Origin: Pelagivirga sediminicola
Lineage (GTDB): Bacteria; Pseudomonadota; Alphaproteobacteria; Rhodobacterales; Rhodobacteraceae
Direction: 5' to 3'
Assembly: GCF_003072125.1 (NCBI RefSeq)
Contig: NZ_QCYH01000003.1
Coordinates: forward strand, 317,501 to 381,500
Length of the DNA stretch: 64,000 bases
In this document: positions 1 through 9,022 of the stretch, piece by piece
Numbering within the stretch: the first letter of the stretch is position 1
Layout: each line of letters opens with the position of its first letter
Translations under genes and position numbers: made by a program
Notes under the pieces: model-generated
The model's input: the letters and a program-made list of their open reading frames with translations, nothing else
Database searches by the model: none
Told to the model about the DNA's origin: nothing

Positions 1-898
1 CCTTGATCGTCGATCCGGTGTCCTGCGCCACCATCAGCCGGTGAATGGGCGCGGCGCCTGCCTTTTCAATCCAGACCGGCGCGCCCAGCGGCACGAATTG
101 CGGATCAACCGCGATGGAGCGGCCCGTCGTGATCGACCGGTTCATCGCGCCGCGCGGGCCAAGCGACGGCTCCAAATCATCGATCCGGCGGAAAAACACG
201 TAAGACGGGTTGTGCATCAACAACTCGGCGCCTTCTTCGGGGTTCCGGCGCACCCAGTTGCGAATGACCTGCGCGGAGACCTGATGCAGGTCATAGACGC
301 CGCGCCGCACCAGCTCGGCCCCGATCGAGCGGTATTCATGCCCATTGGCGCCGCCATAGCCGACGCGGATCATCCTGCCGTCCGGCAGACGGATCCGGCC
401 CGAACCCTGGATCTGAAGAAAGAACAGCTCGACCGGATCATCGACCCAGGCAATCTCCAGCCCGCGATCCTTCATCTCGTCGCCTGTCTCGATCTCGCGG
501 CGGGTAAGCCACGGGTTGGCCTCCCGCGCTTCGGGCGGCTGGCGGTAGAGCGGGTATTGATAGCGTCCGCCGCGGCGCAGGGATCCGTTGAGCTCGGGCT
601 CGAAATAGCCGGTGAAAAGGGCTGGCGCGCCCTCGGAAATCAGAACGGGCCTGAAAAACAGCTCAAAGAAATCGCGCGCGCCGGGTTTTTGTTGTGCCAG
701 CTTGCACAGGGCGCGCCAGTCCACGTCCTTCATGTCCTGGCAGGTTTGCGAGAAGACATGCAGCGCTTTGGCGTGGTCATCCTCTTCCCAGCCATCCAGC
801 GTATCGAAGCTGAGGATATCATACCGCGCGTCAAGCGCATTGGCGCAGCCCGTCCATGGCAGCGCCAGAAGTATCGCGACAAAGACCGCCCTGATCAT
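1..898 (-). CDS. mltA: Membrane-bound lytic murein transglycosylase A, C-terminus cut by window edge
   Basis: The reverse strand is open from an ATG at 898 to base 1, giving about 299 residues with no stop, so the 3' end lies outside the window. Residues 1-22 form a hydrophobic signal sequence with possible cleavage after ANA. There is a Cys at 18, but the preceding residues (PWTG) do not make a canonical lipobox. The MltA core is recognisable: FTGYFEP at 95-101, a VFFRRI segment, RGAMNRSI, and VAQDTGSTIK just before the edge, corresponding to the family's double-psi beta-barrel region. MltA cleaves the glycan strands of periplasmic peptidoglycan to 1,6-anhydro-muropeptides. Its ATG overlaps the upstream Tim44-like stop (ATGA), so the two are probably translationally coupled. 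Confidence 0.9.
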   Translation of the reverse strand, partial: MIRAVFVAILLALPWTGCANALDARYDILSFDTLDGWEEDDHAKALHVFSQTCQDMKDVDWRALCKLAQQKPGARDFFELFFRPVLISEGAPALFTGYFEPELNGSLRRGGRYQYPLYRQPPEAREANPWLTRREIETGDEMKDRGLEIAWVDDPVELFFLQIQGSGRIRLPDGRMIRVGYGGANGHEYRSIGAELVRRGVYDLHQVSAQVIRNWVRRNPEEGAELLMHNPSYVFFRRIDDLEPSLGPRGAMNRSITTGRSIAVDPQFVPLGAPVWIEKAGAAPIHRLMVAQDTGSTIK

Positions 899-1551
899 TC
901 GCCCGTGGCGACAAGCCGCCAGTTGGGATCGTCGGCGCCCATGACACGCTCGAACGTCCAGACATCGCGCTGACGCTTGGATTTGCCCGGCTCGCCTTCG
1001 ATCACCTCGCCGTCCGGGCCGCGCACGACGGAAATCAGCTCGCCCACGAACCTGACGGTAATCTCGCCGGTTCTGGTCGCCGCGTCGAAACGGGCCGAGG
1101 ACAGGGTCAGATCGCGGATGCCGATAAATTCGCTCTCGACCGTCAGACCTTTTTCCTCGCGGATGGCGATGACTTCGGCGAAGGAGTTGTAGACGTCTTC
1201 GGACATGAAGGGGCGCACGTCGTCGATATCGCCGCGCTCGAACGCCATGAGGATCATCTCGTAGGCACCGCGCGCGCCGCCCAGAAACTCGGTCACGCCA
1301 AAGGACGGCTCGGCGCGTTTCATGTCGGCCAGGGCCGCGGCGGAATCGCTGTTTTCCGGCACGTGGTCGATGATATCGTGGTCCGGCCCGCCCTCGATGA
1401 CCTCGAGATTATGCGCGCGGGGTGACGGCGCGGCCTGAACCTCGCGCGTCGGCTCGTGGCCCTCGCGGGTTCCCAGCACGCTCCGGAGGCGCAGGATCAG
1501 GAAAACAGCGATGCCGGCAAGCACCAAAAGCTGCAAAACGGGCGAGTTCAT
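895..1551 (-). CDS. Tim44/TimA-domain putative adaptor protein
   Basis: 218 residues from the ATG at 1551, which follows a GAGGTGCCC ribosome site. The open frame extends further upstream, but that part lacks an RBS and has unlike composition. Residues 5-21 are a single N-terminal membrane helix (VLQLLVLAGIAVFLILRL). A low-complexity linker and a C-terminal Tim44-like domain follow (from about FLGGARGAYEMILMAFERGD to the end), the fold shared by mitochondrial Tim44 and many alphaproteobacterial inner-membrane proteins. The role in bacteria is not established; binding to membrane or partner proteins is inferred from the family. It is divergent from fxsA and overlaps mltA by 4 nt. Confidence 0.85.
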   Translation of the reverse strand: MNSPVLQLLVLAGIAVFLILRLRSVLGTREGHEPTREVQAAPSPRAHNLEVIEGGPDHDIIDHVPENSDSAAALADMKRAEPSFGVTEFLGGARGAYEMILMAFERGDIDDVRPFMSEDVYNSFAEVIAIREEKGLTVESEFIGIRDLTLSSARFDAATRTGEITVRFVGELISVVRGPDGEVIEGEPGKSKRQRDVWTFERVMGADDPNWRLVATGE

Positions 1552-1662
1552 GGGCACCTCATTCAGGCAAAGCGTTGAAAACCGCGTATCGTGGGCCTTA
1601 TGTAGGCGTGACGGCGCGCCAAGTCCACCTTGGCGCACCGCAAAACAAAGGAGACGCAGGCC

Positions 1663-2142
1663 ATGTGGCTATTGCTGGCATTCATCATCGTTCCGTTGAT
1701 CGAAATCGGCCTGTTCATTCAGGTGGGCGGCGCGATCGGGCTTTGGCCGACCTTGCTGATCGTGATTCTGACCGCCATTCTGGGCACTTGGCTGATGCGG
1801 GCGCAAGGTGCGCTGGCGCTGGGACAGCTTCGCGGCTCATTTTCGCAGCAGACCGATCCGACCGAACCGCTGGCGCATGGTGCGATGATCCTGATCGCCG
1901 GTGTGCTGCTGCTGACGCCCGGTTTTTTCACTGACGCCGTGGGTTTCCTGCTGCTGACGCCGCCAATTCGGCGCGCGGCGTTTTCGTATCTGCGCAAACG
2001 CGTGCACGTGCAGGGCTTTGATCCCGGTCCGGCGCCGCATGGCAGGCCGCGCACCCAGGGGCCGACAACCATCGAGGGCGATTATCACGAGGTGCAGCCG
2101 GACGACGAGCCGCGTCCTCCCTCGGGCTGGACGAGGGATTGA
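1663..2142 (+). CDS. fxsA: FxsA family membrane protein
   Basis: 159 residues from an ATG preceded by AAAGGAGACGCAGGCC. The longer frame upstream starts before the RBS and is rejected. The N-terminal two thirds contain three hydrophobic segments (about 2-20, 25-45 and 75-105) with the typical FxsA motifs PLIEIGLFIQVGG, TWLMRAQG and LLLTPGFFTDAVGFLLL. The C-terminal 50 residues are polar and proline-rich. FxsA proteins are small cytoplasmic-membrane proteins, known in E. coli for relieving phage T7 exclusion by F; their normal cell function is unclear. It lies between the Tim44-like gene and secB, an arrangement common in this group. Confidence 0.88.
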   Translation: MWLLLAFIIVPLIEIGLFIQVGGAIGLWPTLLIVILTAILGTWLMRAQGALALGQLRGSFSQQTDPTEPLAHGAMILIAGVLLLTPGFFTDAVGFLLLTPPIRRAAFSYLRKRVHVQGFDPGPAPHGRPRTQGPTTIEGDYHEVQPDDEPRPPSGWTRD

Positions 2143-2199
2143 GGCACGGCTGCCAACCTGCTAAATCATGCGCCTATTCCGCCTAACGAGGAGATGAAG

Positions 2200-2703
2200 A
2201 TGGCCGAGCAGGAAAACGGTGCAGAAACCGGCGCGCAGGAGCAGCAGCCGCAGGTAAAAATGACAACCCTCACGCAGTTCGTGCGCGATCTGTCGTTCGA
2301 GAACATCCTCGCCCAGCGCGGCGCAGGCGGCGAGGTTCAGCCGGATGTGACCGTCAACGTCCATCTTGAACCGAAAAAGCGCAGTGTCGAGCATCAGTAT
2401 GAGGTGATCGCCAAGCTCAAGATCAGCTCGAAAAACAAGGGAACCGACGAGGATCTGTTCCTGCTGGAGCTAGAATATGCCGGCGTTTTCCACATCGAAG
2501 GTGTGCCCGAGGATCAGCTGCATCCCTTCCTGATGATCGAATGCCCGCGCATGATGTTCCCGTTTTTCCGCCGCATCGTCTCGGACGTCACGCGCGATGG
2601 TGGTTTCCCGCCATTGAACCTTGAGAATATCGATTTCGTGGCAATTTACCGTCAGGAAATCGCCCGTCTTCAGGCCGAAAAAGCCAAGCGCGCAGACGCC
2701 TGA
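2200..2703 (+). CDS. secB: Protein-export chaperone SecB
   Basis: 167 residues. Two in-frame ATGs exist at 2194 and 2200. The AACGAGGAG Shine-Dalgarno ends right at 2193, so the second ATG, with about 6 nt spacing, is the better start. The body has the SecB pattern: FVRDLSFENI near residue 25, PDVTVNVHLEP, an LLELEYAGVFHIEGV strand, and the LMIECPRMMFPFFRRIVSDVTRDGGFPPL block followed by a short charged tail. SecB is a cytosolic tetramer that keeps preproteins unfolded and passes them to SecA. Alphaproteobacterial SecB is longer than the 155-residue E. coli protein, as here. Confidence 0.95.
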   Translation: MAEQENGAETGAQEQQPQVKMTTLTQFVRDLSFENILAQRGAGGEVQPDVTVNVHLEPKKRSVEHQYEVIAKLKISSKNKGTDEDLFLLELEYAGVFHIEGVPEDQLHPFLMIECPRMMFPFFRRIVSDVTRDGGFPPLNLENIDFVAIYRQEIARLQAEKAKRADA

Positions 2704-2706
2704 AGC

Positions 2707-2757
2707 GTTTCGCCTTTAACCTGAGCCATCAGCGAGAGGCGAAACACTTTAACCTGA
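2707..2757. repeat. Inverted plus direct repeat between convergent secB and dnaQ
   Basis: GTTTCGCC at 2707-2714 pairs with GGCGAAAC at 2738-2745 (8-bp arms, 23-nt loop). CTTTAACCTGA occurs as a direct repeat at 2714-2724 and 2747-2757, the second copy containing the dnaQ stop codon. The position between convergent genes fits a bidirectional transcription end, but there is no T-run. It may instead be a degraded small repeat. Confidence 0.4.
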
Positions 2758-3441
2758 TTTGCGCCAAAGCGCCGCGGCGCCCAGCGTCGCCACGAACGCC
2801 TCATGCGCCGCGGCCTCGGCCTCCGTCAGTCGCGGGGGCAGGGGGCGCTGGCGCGGGACGGGGCGCCAGGTGCTTTCAGTCTCTGTCTGGTTGTTTCGGG
2901 TCTGTTCGGCGCCCAAGACAAGGTCCGGCTGGCGCCCGCCGATCAATTCCAGATAGACCTCTGCCAGGATCTCGGAATCCAGCAGCGCGCCGTGCAGCGT
3001 TCTGGCGCCATTGTCGATATTGAACCGCCTGCACAGCGCGTCCAGCGAGGCCGGCGAGCCGGGAAATTTCTTGCGCGCGATGGCCAGCGTGTCGATGGCC
3101 TGCTCCCATGGCAATTGGCGCTGGTTCACCCATTTCAGCTCGGCGTTGAGAAATTTCATATCAAATGCGGCGTTGTGGATCACCAGCTTTGCATCGCCGA
3201 TGAAAGACAAAAACGCCTCTGCGATATCGGCGAAAAGGGGTTTGTCGCGCAGAAAATCGTCGCCAAGACCATGCACCTTGAACGCGTCTTCGGGCATGGC
3301 CCGTTGCGGATTTATGTATTGGTGATAGGTGCGACCCGTCGGCATGTGGTTGTAAAGCTCGACCGCGCCGATTTCGACGATGCGATCCCCTTGTTCAGGC
3401 TCGAATCCGGTGGTTTCGGTGTCCAACACGATCTCACGCAT
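2749..3441 (-). CDS. dnaQ: DNA polymerase III epsilon subunit (proofreading 3'-5' exonuclease)
   Basis: 230 residues from the ATG at 3441, preceded by AAAAGGAAGCGACC. All three DEDDh exonuclease motifs are visible: Exo I DTETTG at 7-12, Exo [13 protein letters not shown] from residue 89, and Exo [20 protein letters not shown] with the catalytic His. The C-terminal tail (about 175-230, rich in Q/T/P) would hold the clamp-binding and alpha-subunit-binding region. It proofreads for the replicative polymerase. Its start codon lies inside the coaE 3' end (8-nt overlap), placing it last in the maf-aroE-coaE-dnaQ operon. Confidence 0.95.
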   Translation of the reverse strand: MREIVLDTETTGFEPEQGDRIVEIGAVELYNHMPTGRTYHQYINPQRAMPEDAFKVHGLGDDFLRDKPLFADIAEAFLSFIGDAKLVIHNAAFDMKFLNAELKWVNQRQLPWEQAIDTLAIARKKFPGSPASLDALCRRFNIDNGARTLHGALLDSEILAEVYLELIGGRQPDLVLGAEQTRNNQTETESTWRPVPRQRPLPPRLTEAEAAAHEAFVATLGAAALWRKSG

Positions 3442-4027
3442 GGTCGCTTCCTTTTCGTATCGCGTCGACGACAGCCTGCACCTGCGCGCGCGTATCTTCA
3501 ACCGTTTGGGTCGTGATGACCCATGTCGCACGCTTGCGCTTTTCGGCGTCGGGCATCTGCTTGGCCAGGATGGCGTTCAGTTGCGCGTCGGTCATGGTGC
3601 CGCGGGCAAGAACGCGGGCGTGCTGCACCTCGGGCGGGGCGGTCACGCAGACGGTGCCGTCCATCTCGGTCTCATAGCCGTTTTCGAACAGCAAGGGAAT
3701 GTCGAGAACGGCAATATCAGTCTCTGTTTCAGCCAGAAATGCGCGCCGGTCGGCCGCGACCAGCGGGTGAACGATCCGCTCGATACGGGCGAGGGCGGTA
3801 TCATCCGCGGCGATGATCGTCTTGAGCCGCGCGCGCGATACGGCGCCGTTTTCGACAGCACCGGGAAACGCGGCGCCAATCGGCGCGACAGCTGCGCCGC
3901 CCGTGTCGTAAAGGCGGTGCACGGCCGCATCCGCATCCCATACCGCACAGCCGAGGTCGGCAAACATGCGCGCGGTCGTGGATTTCCCCAACCCGATCGA
4001 CCCTGTCAGGCCCAGCCGGTACGTCAT
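3434..4027 (-). CDS. coaE: Dephospho-CoA kinase
   Basis: 197 residues starting [17 protein letters not shown], with the P-loop at 9-17. It also has the [11 protein letters not shown] substrate segment, the [10 protein letters not shown] motif and the LID-like [10 protein letters not shown] region. The enzyme phosphorylates the 3'-hydroxyl of dephospho-CoA in the last step of CoA synthesis. The start ATG overlaps the aroE stop (ATGA at 4024-4027) and the stop codon lies 3 nt inside dnaQ's start region, so translation is probably coupled on both sides. A longer open frame exists upstream in the same phase but only reads through aroE out of frame. Confidence 0.95.
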   Translation of the reverse strand: MTYRLGLTGSIGLGKSTTARMFADLGCAVWDADAAVHRLYDTGGAAVAPIGAAFPGAVENGAVSRARLKTIIAADDTALARIERIVHPLVAADRRAFLAETETDIAVLDIPLLFENGYETEMDGTVCVTAPPEVQHARVLARGTMTDAQLNAILAKQMPDAEKRKRATWVITTQTVEDTRAQVQAVVDAIRKGSDHA

Positions 4028-4857
4028 CTGAGCGCGGCGGCCCGTGTGGCGCTGTCCACTTCCGGACGCTGGCCGAACCAGCGCTCGAACCCCGGAACCG
4101 CCTGATGGAGCAGCATTCCAAGGCCGTCGACGGTATGACATCCCATCTGGTCCGCGACCTCGAGCAGCTTCGTGCGCAGCGGGGCATAGACGATGTCGGT
4201 CACGACGGCCCCTTTTTGCAGCCCGTCCAGCGGCACGCGCAGCGGCTGATTTCCGACCATTCCCAGCGACGTGGTATTCACCACCGTTGCTGCATATTCC
4301 ATCATGTTCCCCGCCTGAACCCAGTCGAACACCCGCAGCCGCTTGCCGAATTCCTGCGCCAGCGCGTCGGCCCGCACGCGCGTGCGGTTCGACAGCAGGA
4401 TTTCCGGAACGCCGGCATCCAGCAGCGCCGCAATCACCGCGCGCGAGGCGCCACCTGCACCGAGCACCGCGGCCGGTCCGGCGCTGGCCTGCCATCCATG
4501 GGGCGCCGATTGCAGGTTCTTGATAAAGCCATAGCCGTCTGTATTGTCCGCGTGAATCTTGCCATCCTTGCGGAATATCAGGGTGTTGGCGGCGCCGATC
4601 AGGGTCGCTCGATCCGTGACCAGATCGGCCAGATCCAGCACCTTTTCCTTGTGCGGGATGGTGATGTTGACCCCCACGAACCCTGCCTTTGGCAAGGTGC
4701 GCAGCACCGCGCCAAGGTTGTCGGCGCTGACATTCATCGGAATGTAATATCCCTTCAGCCCCATCGTGGTCAGCCAATGGCGATGAATCTGCGGCGAGCG
4801 GGAATGGGCGATGGGTGTGCCGATGACGCCGGCCAGCGGGATGGTGTGATCACTCAT
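4024..4857 (-). CDS. aroE: Shikimate dehydrogenase (NADP+)
   Basis: 277 residues. The shikimate-binding SRSP is at 19-22, the catalytic pair is Lys70 (in NITIPHK) and Asp107 (in NTDGYGF), the Rossmann loop is GAGGASRAV, and the NADP-specificity segment is SNRTRVRA. The length matches the AroE family. It reduces 3-dehydroshikimate to shikimate in aromatic amino-acid synthesis. The ATG overlaps the maf stop by 4 nt (ATGA), and its own stop overlaps the coaE start in the same way. Confidence 0.95.
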   Translation of the reverse strand: MSDHTIPLAGVIGTPIAHSRSPQIHRHWLTTMGLKGYYIPMNVSADNLGAVLRTLPKAGFVGVNITIPHKEKVLDLADLVTDRATLIGAANTLIFRKDGKIHADNTDGYGFIKNLQSAPHGWQASAGPAAVLGAGGASRAVIAALLDAGVPEILLSNRTRVRADALAQEFGKRLRVFDWVQAGNMMEYAATVVNTTSLGMVGNQPLRVPLDGLQKGAVVTDIVYAPLRTKLLEVADQMGCHTVDGLGMLLHQAVPGFERWFGQRPEVDSATRAAALR

Positions 4858-5453
4858 GCCTCAAGCGCTCCGCGCGTTGTCAGAAAACCCAGCACTTCCA
4901 ACAAGGGAAGACCGAGAACATGGAAATGATCCCCGGTGATACGCTCGAACAGCCGCACGCCTTCCTCCTCCAGTTTGTAGGCGCCGACCGAATGACGGAT
5001 GCTGGTCCAGTTCCGCGCCACGTATTGGTTGATATAGGTATCGGATACATCACGCATCTGCATCTTTACAACACCTGCGTGGCGCCAAACTGGCGCGCCA
5101 TTCTCGCAGATGACGGCGGCGGATATCAGGTGATGCGCCTTGCCGCGCATCTGCGTCAGCTGGGTCGCCGCGTCGTCCATCGTGGCGGGCTTTGACAGCA
5201 GACGGCCCTCAAGCGCCAGCACCTGATCGCATCCGATGACCAATGCGTCCCCGCACCGCTGGCTAATCTTGCGGGCCTTCATCTCGGCCAAGGCATCGGC
5301 GATGTCGCGCGGCGCCGCGCCTTCGGACAGCAGGGCGGATTTCACGGCCTGCTCATCCACTTGCGGGGCGATGGCGTCGAACGGCACGCACGCGCTCCGC
5401 AGCAGGCTTTGACGGATCTGCGATGTTGACGCCAGGATGATGCGGACAGTCAT
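4854..5453 (-). CDS. maf: Maf-family nucleotide pyrophosphatase
   Basis: 199 residues from the ATG at 5453. The frame could extend 13 codons further but starts best at MTVRIILAST, the usual Maf N-terminus. Family signatures present are LASTSQIRQSLL, the CDQVLALEG segment with the catalytic Asp, and SVGAYKLEEEG near the C-terminus. Maf proteins hydrolyse non-canonical or modified nucleoside triphosphates to monophosphates. It is the first gene of the leftward operon, and its 5' end borders the candidate origin. A DnaA-box-like word (reverse TTCTCCACA, 5453-5461) touches the start codon. Confidence 0.9.
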   Translation of the reverse strand: MTVRIILASTSQIRQSLLRSACVPFDAIAPQVDEQAVKSALLSEGAAPRDIADALAEMKARKISQRCGDALVIGCDQVLALEGRLLSKPATMDDAATQLTQMRGKAHHLISAAVICENGAPVWRHAGVVKMQMRDVSDTYINQYVARNWTSIRHSVGAYKLEEEGVRLFERITGDHFHVLGLPLLEVLGFLTTRGALEA

Positions 5454-5867
5454 GTGGAGAACCCATGTGCAAATCGCCGAGGATGCGGCCAAATTATCCC
5501 CAATCGGCCGCAGACGCCATGGGGCCGGGGATTATCCGGCCATCCCACCACGGCTCACCGGCGAAATCCCAATGTGGAATGTATGGAATCCGAGCCGGTA
5601 GGAATCAGGGTAGCGTAGTGTTATCCCATGGGTGTGGACTAAGACGATGATGAAGTGTTCTGGTAAATATATAATATAATCAATAGTTTATGAGTATGAT
5701 GCGACATAGCACGTTAGAGATATGCGCATCTTGTCCTCAACTTGCCTGACTGTGTGCCGATCTGTGAACAAATCGTTAATCCACAGAAAACGTGATCCCT
5801 TCTTAATCATCATCCTTTTCTATATTTCTTTCTATTATTAGAAAGAGCGATCCGGCGGAGATACCCG
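5454..5867. other. Candidate chromosomal replication origin (oriC), 414-bp AT-rich gap
   Basis: This is the only long gene-free stretch in the window, and it lies between divergent gene blocks. It contains TTATCC cores at 5494, 5532 and 5621, TGTGGA or TCCACA words at 5453, 5573, 5633 and 5780, and one-mismatch DnaA boxes at 5453-5461 (reverse), 5494-5502 (TTATCCCCA) and 5777-5785 (TAATCCACA). A 27-nt tract at 5664-5690 has only two G/C bases and could be the unwinding element; a second T-rich stretch lies at 5800-5842. Flanking rho-mnmE-mnmG-rsmG-parAB, with parS sites 3-5 kb away, is typical of alphaproteobacterial origins. No perfect consensus box was found. The promoters of maf and hemJ must also lie here. 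Confidence 0.6.
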
Positions 5868-6317
5868 ATGAGCACGTTCCTTTCCGAGATGTACCTTTGG
5901 ACCAAGGCCCTGCACATCGTGTCGGTGATTGCGTGGATGGCGGGCCTGTTCTATCTGCCGCGTCTGTTTGTCTATCACGCCGAAGTTGCCACGCGAGGGG
6001 ATAGCCGCGACGAGATTTTCCAGGTGATGGAACGCCGCCTTTTGCGGGCGATCATGAATCCGGCGATGATTGCGACCTGGGTGTTCGGCCTTGCGCTGGT
6101 GTTGACGCCCGGCGTCGTCGATTGGTCGTCGGTCTGGCCATGGACCAAGACGGTAGGCGTCATTTCGATGACGGTGTTTCATCAATGGCTGGCGGCGAAG
6201 CGGAAGGCCCTGGCACAAGGCACCTCTGACGTTACCGGCCGACAGTTTCGCTTGATGAACGAGGTGCCGACCGTTCTGCTGATCCTGATCGTCTTTTCCG
6301 TCGTCCTGAAATTCTAG
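5868..6317 (+). CDS. hemJ: Protoporphyrinogen IX oxidase HemJ
   Basis: 149 residues beginning MSTFLSEMYLWTKALHIVSVIAWMAG, with four hydrophobic helices (about 10-30, 60-80, 85-103 and 128-148). The conserved His16 in KALHIVSVIAW corresponds to the haem-ligating or catalytic His of HemJ. LPRLFVYH and the C-terminal NEVPTVLLI segment are family hallmarks (UPF0093/CopD-like). HemJ oxidises protoporphyrinogen to protoporphyrin IX in haem and bacteriochlorophyll synthesis in bacteria lacking HemG/HemY. It is the first rightward gene after the candidate origin. The RBS GGCGGAGATACCCG precedes the ATG. Confidence 0.9.
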   Translation: MSTFLSEMYLWTKALHIVSVIAWMAGLFYLPRLFVYHAEVATRGDSRDEIFQVMERRLLRAIMNPAMIATWVFGLALVLTPGVVDWSSVWPWTKTVGVISMTVFHQWLAAKRKALAQGTSDVTGRQFRLMNEVPTVLLILIVFSVVLKF

Positions 6318-6433
6318 GCTGATTGACACATAGGCCAAGCGGCGGTATTCACCATGAAACGCCTCCGTCCGGGGTGCGTATTTCCCTGATGACCAAAATT
6401 TGTTCGCGCCCCGATGCGCGTGTGAGGCCGATG

Positions 6434-7705
6434 ATGTCCGATGACCGTTTGAACCTGTCCGATCTCAAGGCGCATACCGCCAAGGACCTTCTGGCCATGG
6501 CCGAAGAGCTTGAGATCGAGAATGCCTCGACCATGCGCAAGGGCGAGATGATGTTCTCGATCCTCAAGGAGCGGGCGGAGGACGGATGGAACGTGTTTGG
6601 TGACGGCGTTCTGGAGGTTCTTCAGGACGGATTCGGTTTCCTGCGCTCGCCCGAGGCGAACTATCTGCCGGGCCCCGATGACATCTATGTCTCGCCCGAC
6701 ATGATCCGCCGTTTTTCGCTTCGCACCGGCGACACGATCGAAGGCGAGATGAAGCAGCCGGACGATACCGAGCGGTATTTTGCCCTGACCAGCGTCGAGC
6801 AGATCAACTTTGAAGCGCCGGAAAAGGCGCGTCACAAGATTGCGTTCGACAACCTGACGCCGCTTTATCCTGACGAGCGTCTGACGCTGGAAATCGACGA
6901 TCCGACGATCAAGGACCGCTCCGCGCGTATCATCGATCTGGTCGCCCCGATCGGCAAGGGCCAGCGTTCGCTGATCGTGGCGCCGCCGCGCACCGGCAAG
7001 ACGGTGATCCTGCAGAATATTGCGGCCAGCATCGAGCGGAACCACCCGGAATGCTATCTGATCGTGCTTCTGATCGACGAGCGCCCCGAAGAGGTGACGG
7101 ACATGCAGCGCTCGGTCAAGGGCGAGGTCGTCAGCTCGACCTTCGATGAGCCCGCGACGCGCCATGTGGCGGTGAGTGAAATGGTCATCGAAAAAGCCAA
7201 GCGTCTGGTCGAGCATAAACGAGATGTTGTGATCTTGCTCGATTCTATCACCAGACTTGGTAGGGCGTACAATACGGTTGTCCCATCTTCGGGTAAGGTT
7301 CTGACGGGTGGCGTCGATGCAAACGCGCTCCAGCGTCCGAAGCGATTCTTTGGTGCGGCGCGAAATATCGAGGAGGGCGGCTCGCTGACGATCATCTCGA
7401 CCGCGCTGATCGATACCGGCAGCCGTATGGACGAGGTGATTTTCGAGGAATTCAAAGGTACCGGCAACTCCGAGCTGGTTCTTGACCGCAAGATTGCGGA
7501 CAAGCGTGTCTTCCCGGCGATCGATATCCTCAAATCCGGCACCCGCAAGGAAGAGCTGTTGGTTGACAAGCTGGACCTGCAAAAGACATTTGTCCTGCGC
7601 CGCATTCTGAACCCGATGGGGACGACAGACGCGGTGGAATTCTTGATCTCTAAGCTCAAGCAAACCAAGACAAATGCGGAGTTCTTCGATTCCATGAACA
7701 CCTGA
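6434..7705 (+). CDS. rho: Transcription termination factor Rho
   Basis: 423 residues from the second of two adjacent ATGs (6431/6434), which has GTGAGG about 7 nt upstream and matches the usual N-terminus [12 protein letters not shown]. The longer frame from 6323 reads non-coding leader. The N-terminal helical and OB-fold RNA-binding domain includes [22 protein letters not shown]. The ATPase domain has Walker A APPRTGKT, Walker [12 protein letters not shown], the Q-loop region KVLTGGVD and the R-loop. Rho is a hexameric RNA helicase that terminates transcription. The 116-nt leader between hemJ and the start could carry autoregulation, but I see no clear hairpin. Confidence 0.96.
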   Translation: MSDDRLNLSDLKAHTAKDLLAMAEELEIENASTMRKGEMMFSILKERAEDGWNVFGDGVLEVLQDGFGFLRSPEANYLPGPDDIYVSPDMIRRFSLRTGDTIEGEMKQPDDTERYFALTSVEQINFEAPEKARHKIAFDNLTPLYPDERLTLEIDDPTIKDRSARIIDLVAPIGKGQRSLIVAPPRTGKTVILQNIAASIERNHPECYLIVLLIDERPEEVTDMQRSVKGEVVSSTFDEPATRHVAVSEMVIEKAKRLVEHKRDVVILLDSITRLGRAYNTVVPSSGKVLTGGVDANALQRPKRFFGAARNIEEGGSLTIISTALIDTGSRMDEVIFEEFKGTGNSELVLDRKIADKRVFPAIDILKSGTRKEELLVDKLDLQKTFVLRRILNPMGTTDAVEFLISKLKQTKTNAEFFDSMNT

Positions 7706-7732
7706 CCGGGTGTTCCCAAAGGAGCGCGACCC

Positions 7733-9019
7733 GTGGAGACGATCTTTGCGATGTCCTCGGCGCAGGGCAAGGCGGGCGTGTCGGTGCTGCGTATTTCCGG
7801 CGCGAACGCTTTTGATGCTTGCCGTGCCTTGTGCGGCGACGTCCCGCCGCGACGCGTGGCGTCGCTTCGAATCCTGCGCGATCCGGATGGGCTTATTCTG
7901 GATCAGGCGCTTGTTCTGACCTTCGCCCATGGCGCGAGTTTTACCGGCGAGGAAAGCGTTGAATTACAAGTGCATGGCAGCGTTGCGGTTGTCTCGGCGG
8001 TCATGGATACGCTGGCGGGGATGCCAAACCTAAGGCTTGCTGAACCGGGCGAATTCACGCGGCGCGCGCTTGAAAACGGATGTCTGGATGTCGCGCAGAT
8101 CGAGGGGCTCGCGGATCTCATAGATGCGGAAACCGAAGCGCAGCGCGCTCAGGCATTTCGCGTCCTGTCCGGTGATCTGGGGCGGCGGGCGGACCAATGG
8201 CGACAGGATTTGATTCGCGCGGCCGCACTGATCGAGGCCACGATTGATTTTGCCGATGAAGAGGTTCCCGTCGACGTCTCGCCCGAGGTCAATGCCCTGA
8301 TGGGTAAGGTGATTGATGCGCTTGATCGGGAAATTGCCGGCGTCACCGTGGCCGAGCGGATAAGGTCAGGTTTCGAGGTGGCGATTGTCGGCGCGCCTAA
8401 CGTCGGAAAATCCACGCTGCTGAACAGCCTTGCCGGGCGCGAAGCGGCGATCATTTCCGATGTCGCCGGAACGACACGCGATGTGATCGAGGTGCGCATG
8501 GACCTGAGCGGTCTTGCCGTGACGCTTCTTGATACGGCCGGTTTGCGCGAGACCTCGGACACGGTCGAAATCATCGGTGTCGAGCGCGCTCGCAGTCGCG
8601 CCGCTGACGCGGATTTGCGGGTTTTCCTTGTCGGTCCGGGCGAGGCGCCGCCCTTGGATCCCGAACCGGATGATATCGTGCTTCTGGCCAAGGCAGATGT
8701 GCAAAGCGGCGAATACCCCGGTATCTCGGGGCGGACAGGGGCGGGTGTTTCCGACCTTGTCGATCGAATTGGCTCAATCCTGCGGATGAGGGCTTCGGGG
8801 GCGGGCATTGCGACGCGGCTGCGGCATCGCGATGCCATGCTGCGCGGCAGAGCGTCCTTGAGCGCGGCGCGCGAACTGCTTCTGCAAGGGGATGTCGCGG
8901 CAGATCTTGCAGCCGAAGAGCTGCGCAGCGCTGTTCGTGCCCTTGATTCTCTGGTAGGACGAGTGGATATCGAAAACATCCTGGACGAAATCTTCGCCAG
9001 TTTTTGCCTTGGCAAGTGA
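7733..9019 (+). CDS. mnmE: tRNA modification GTPase MnmE
   Basis: 428 residues from a GTG start with AAAGGAGCGCGACCC upstream. The N-terminal tetrahydrofolate-binding domain includes [23 protein letters not shown]. The G domain has GAPNVGKST (G1), DVAGTTRDV (G2) and DTAGLRET (G3), and the C-terminal Cys motif is FCLGK (usually FCIGK). With MnmG it makes 5-carboxymethylaminomethyl-uridine at the tRNA wobble position. The next gene, mnmG, starts 4 nt after its stop, so the two subunits are co-expressed. Confidence 0.95.
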   Translation: METIFAMSSAQGKAGVSVLRISGANAFDACRALCGDVPPRRVASLRILRDPDGLILDQALVLTFAHGASFTGEESVELQVHGSVAVVSAVMDTLAGMPNLRLAEPGEFTRRALENGCLDVAQIEGLADLIDAETEAQRAQAFRVLSGDLGRRADQWRQDLIRAAALIEATIDFADEEVPVDVSPEVNALMGKVIDALDREIAGVTVAERIRSGFEVAIVGAPNVGKSTLLNSLAGREAAIISDVAGTTRDVIEVRMDLSGLAVTLLDTAGLRETSDTVEIIGVERARSRAADADLRVFLVGPGEAPPLDPEPDDIVLLAKADVQSGEYPGISGRTGAGVSDLVDRIGSILRMRASGAGIATRLRHRDAMLRGRASLSAARELLLQGDVAADLAAEELRSAVRALDSLVGRVDIENILDEIFASFCLGK

Positions 9020-9022
9020 GGA

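Noticed and set aside
5776..5806. Possible CtrA sites (TTAA pairs) in the candidate origin
   Set aside because: TTAA words at 5776 and 5803 are 23 nt apart between them, not the 7-nt spacing of CtrA half-sites.
6314..7930. Long open frame (538 codons) on the minus strand opposite rho and mnmE
   Set aside because: It is antisense to clearly conserved rho and mnmE coding and has Arg/His/Gln-rich composition typical of GC-rich shadow frames, with no recognisable domain.
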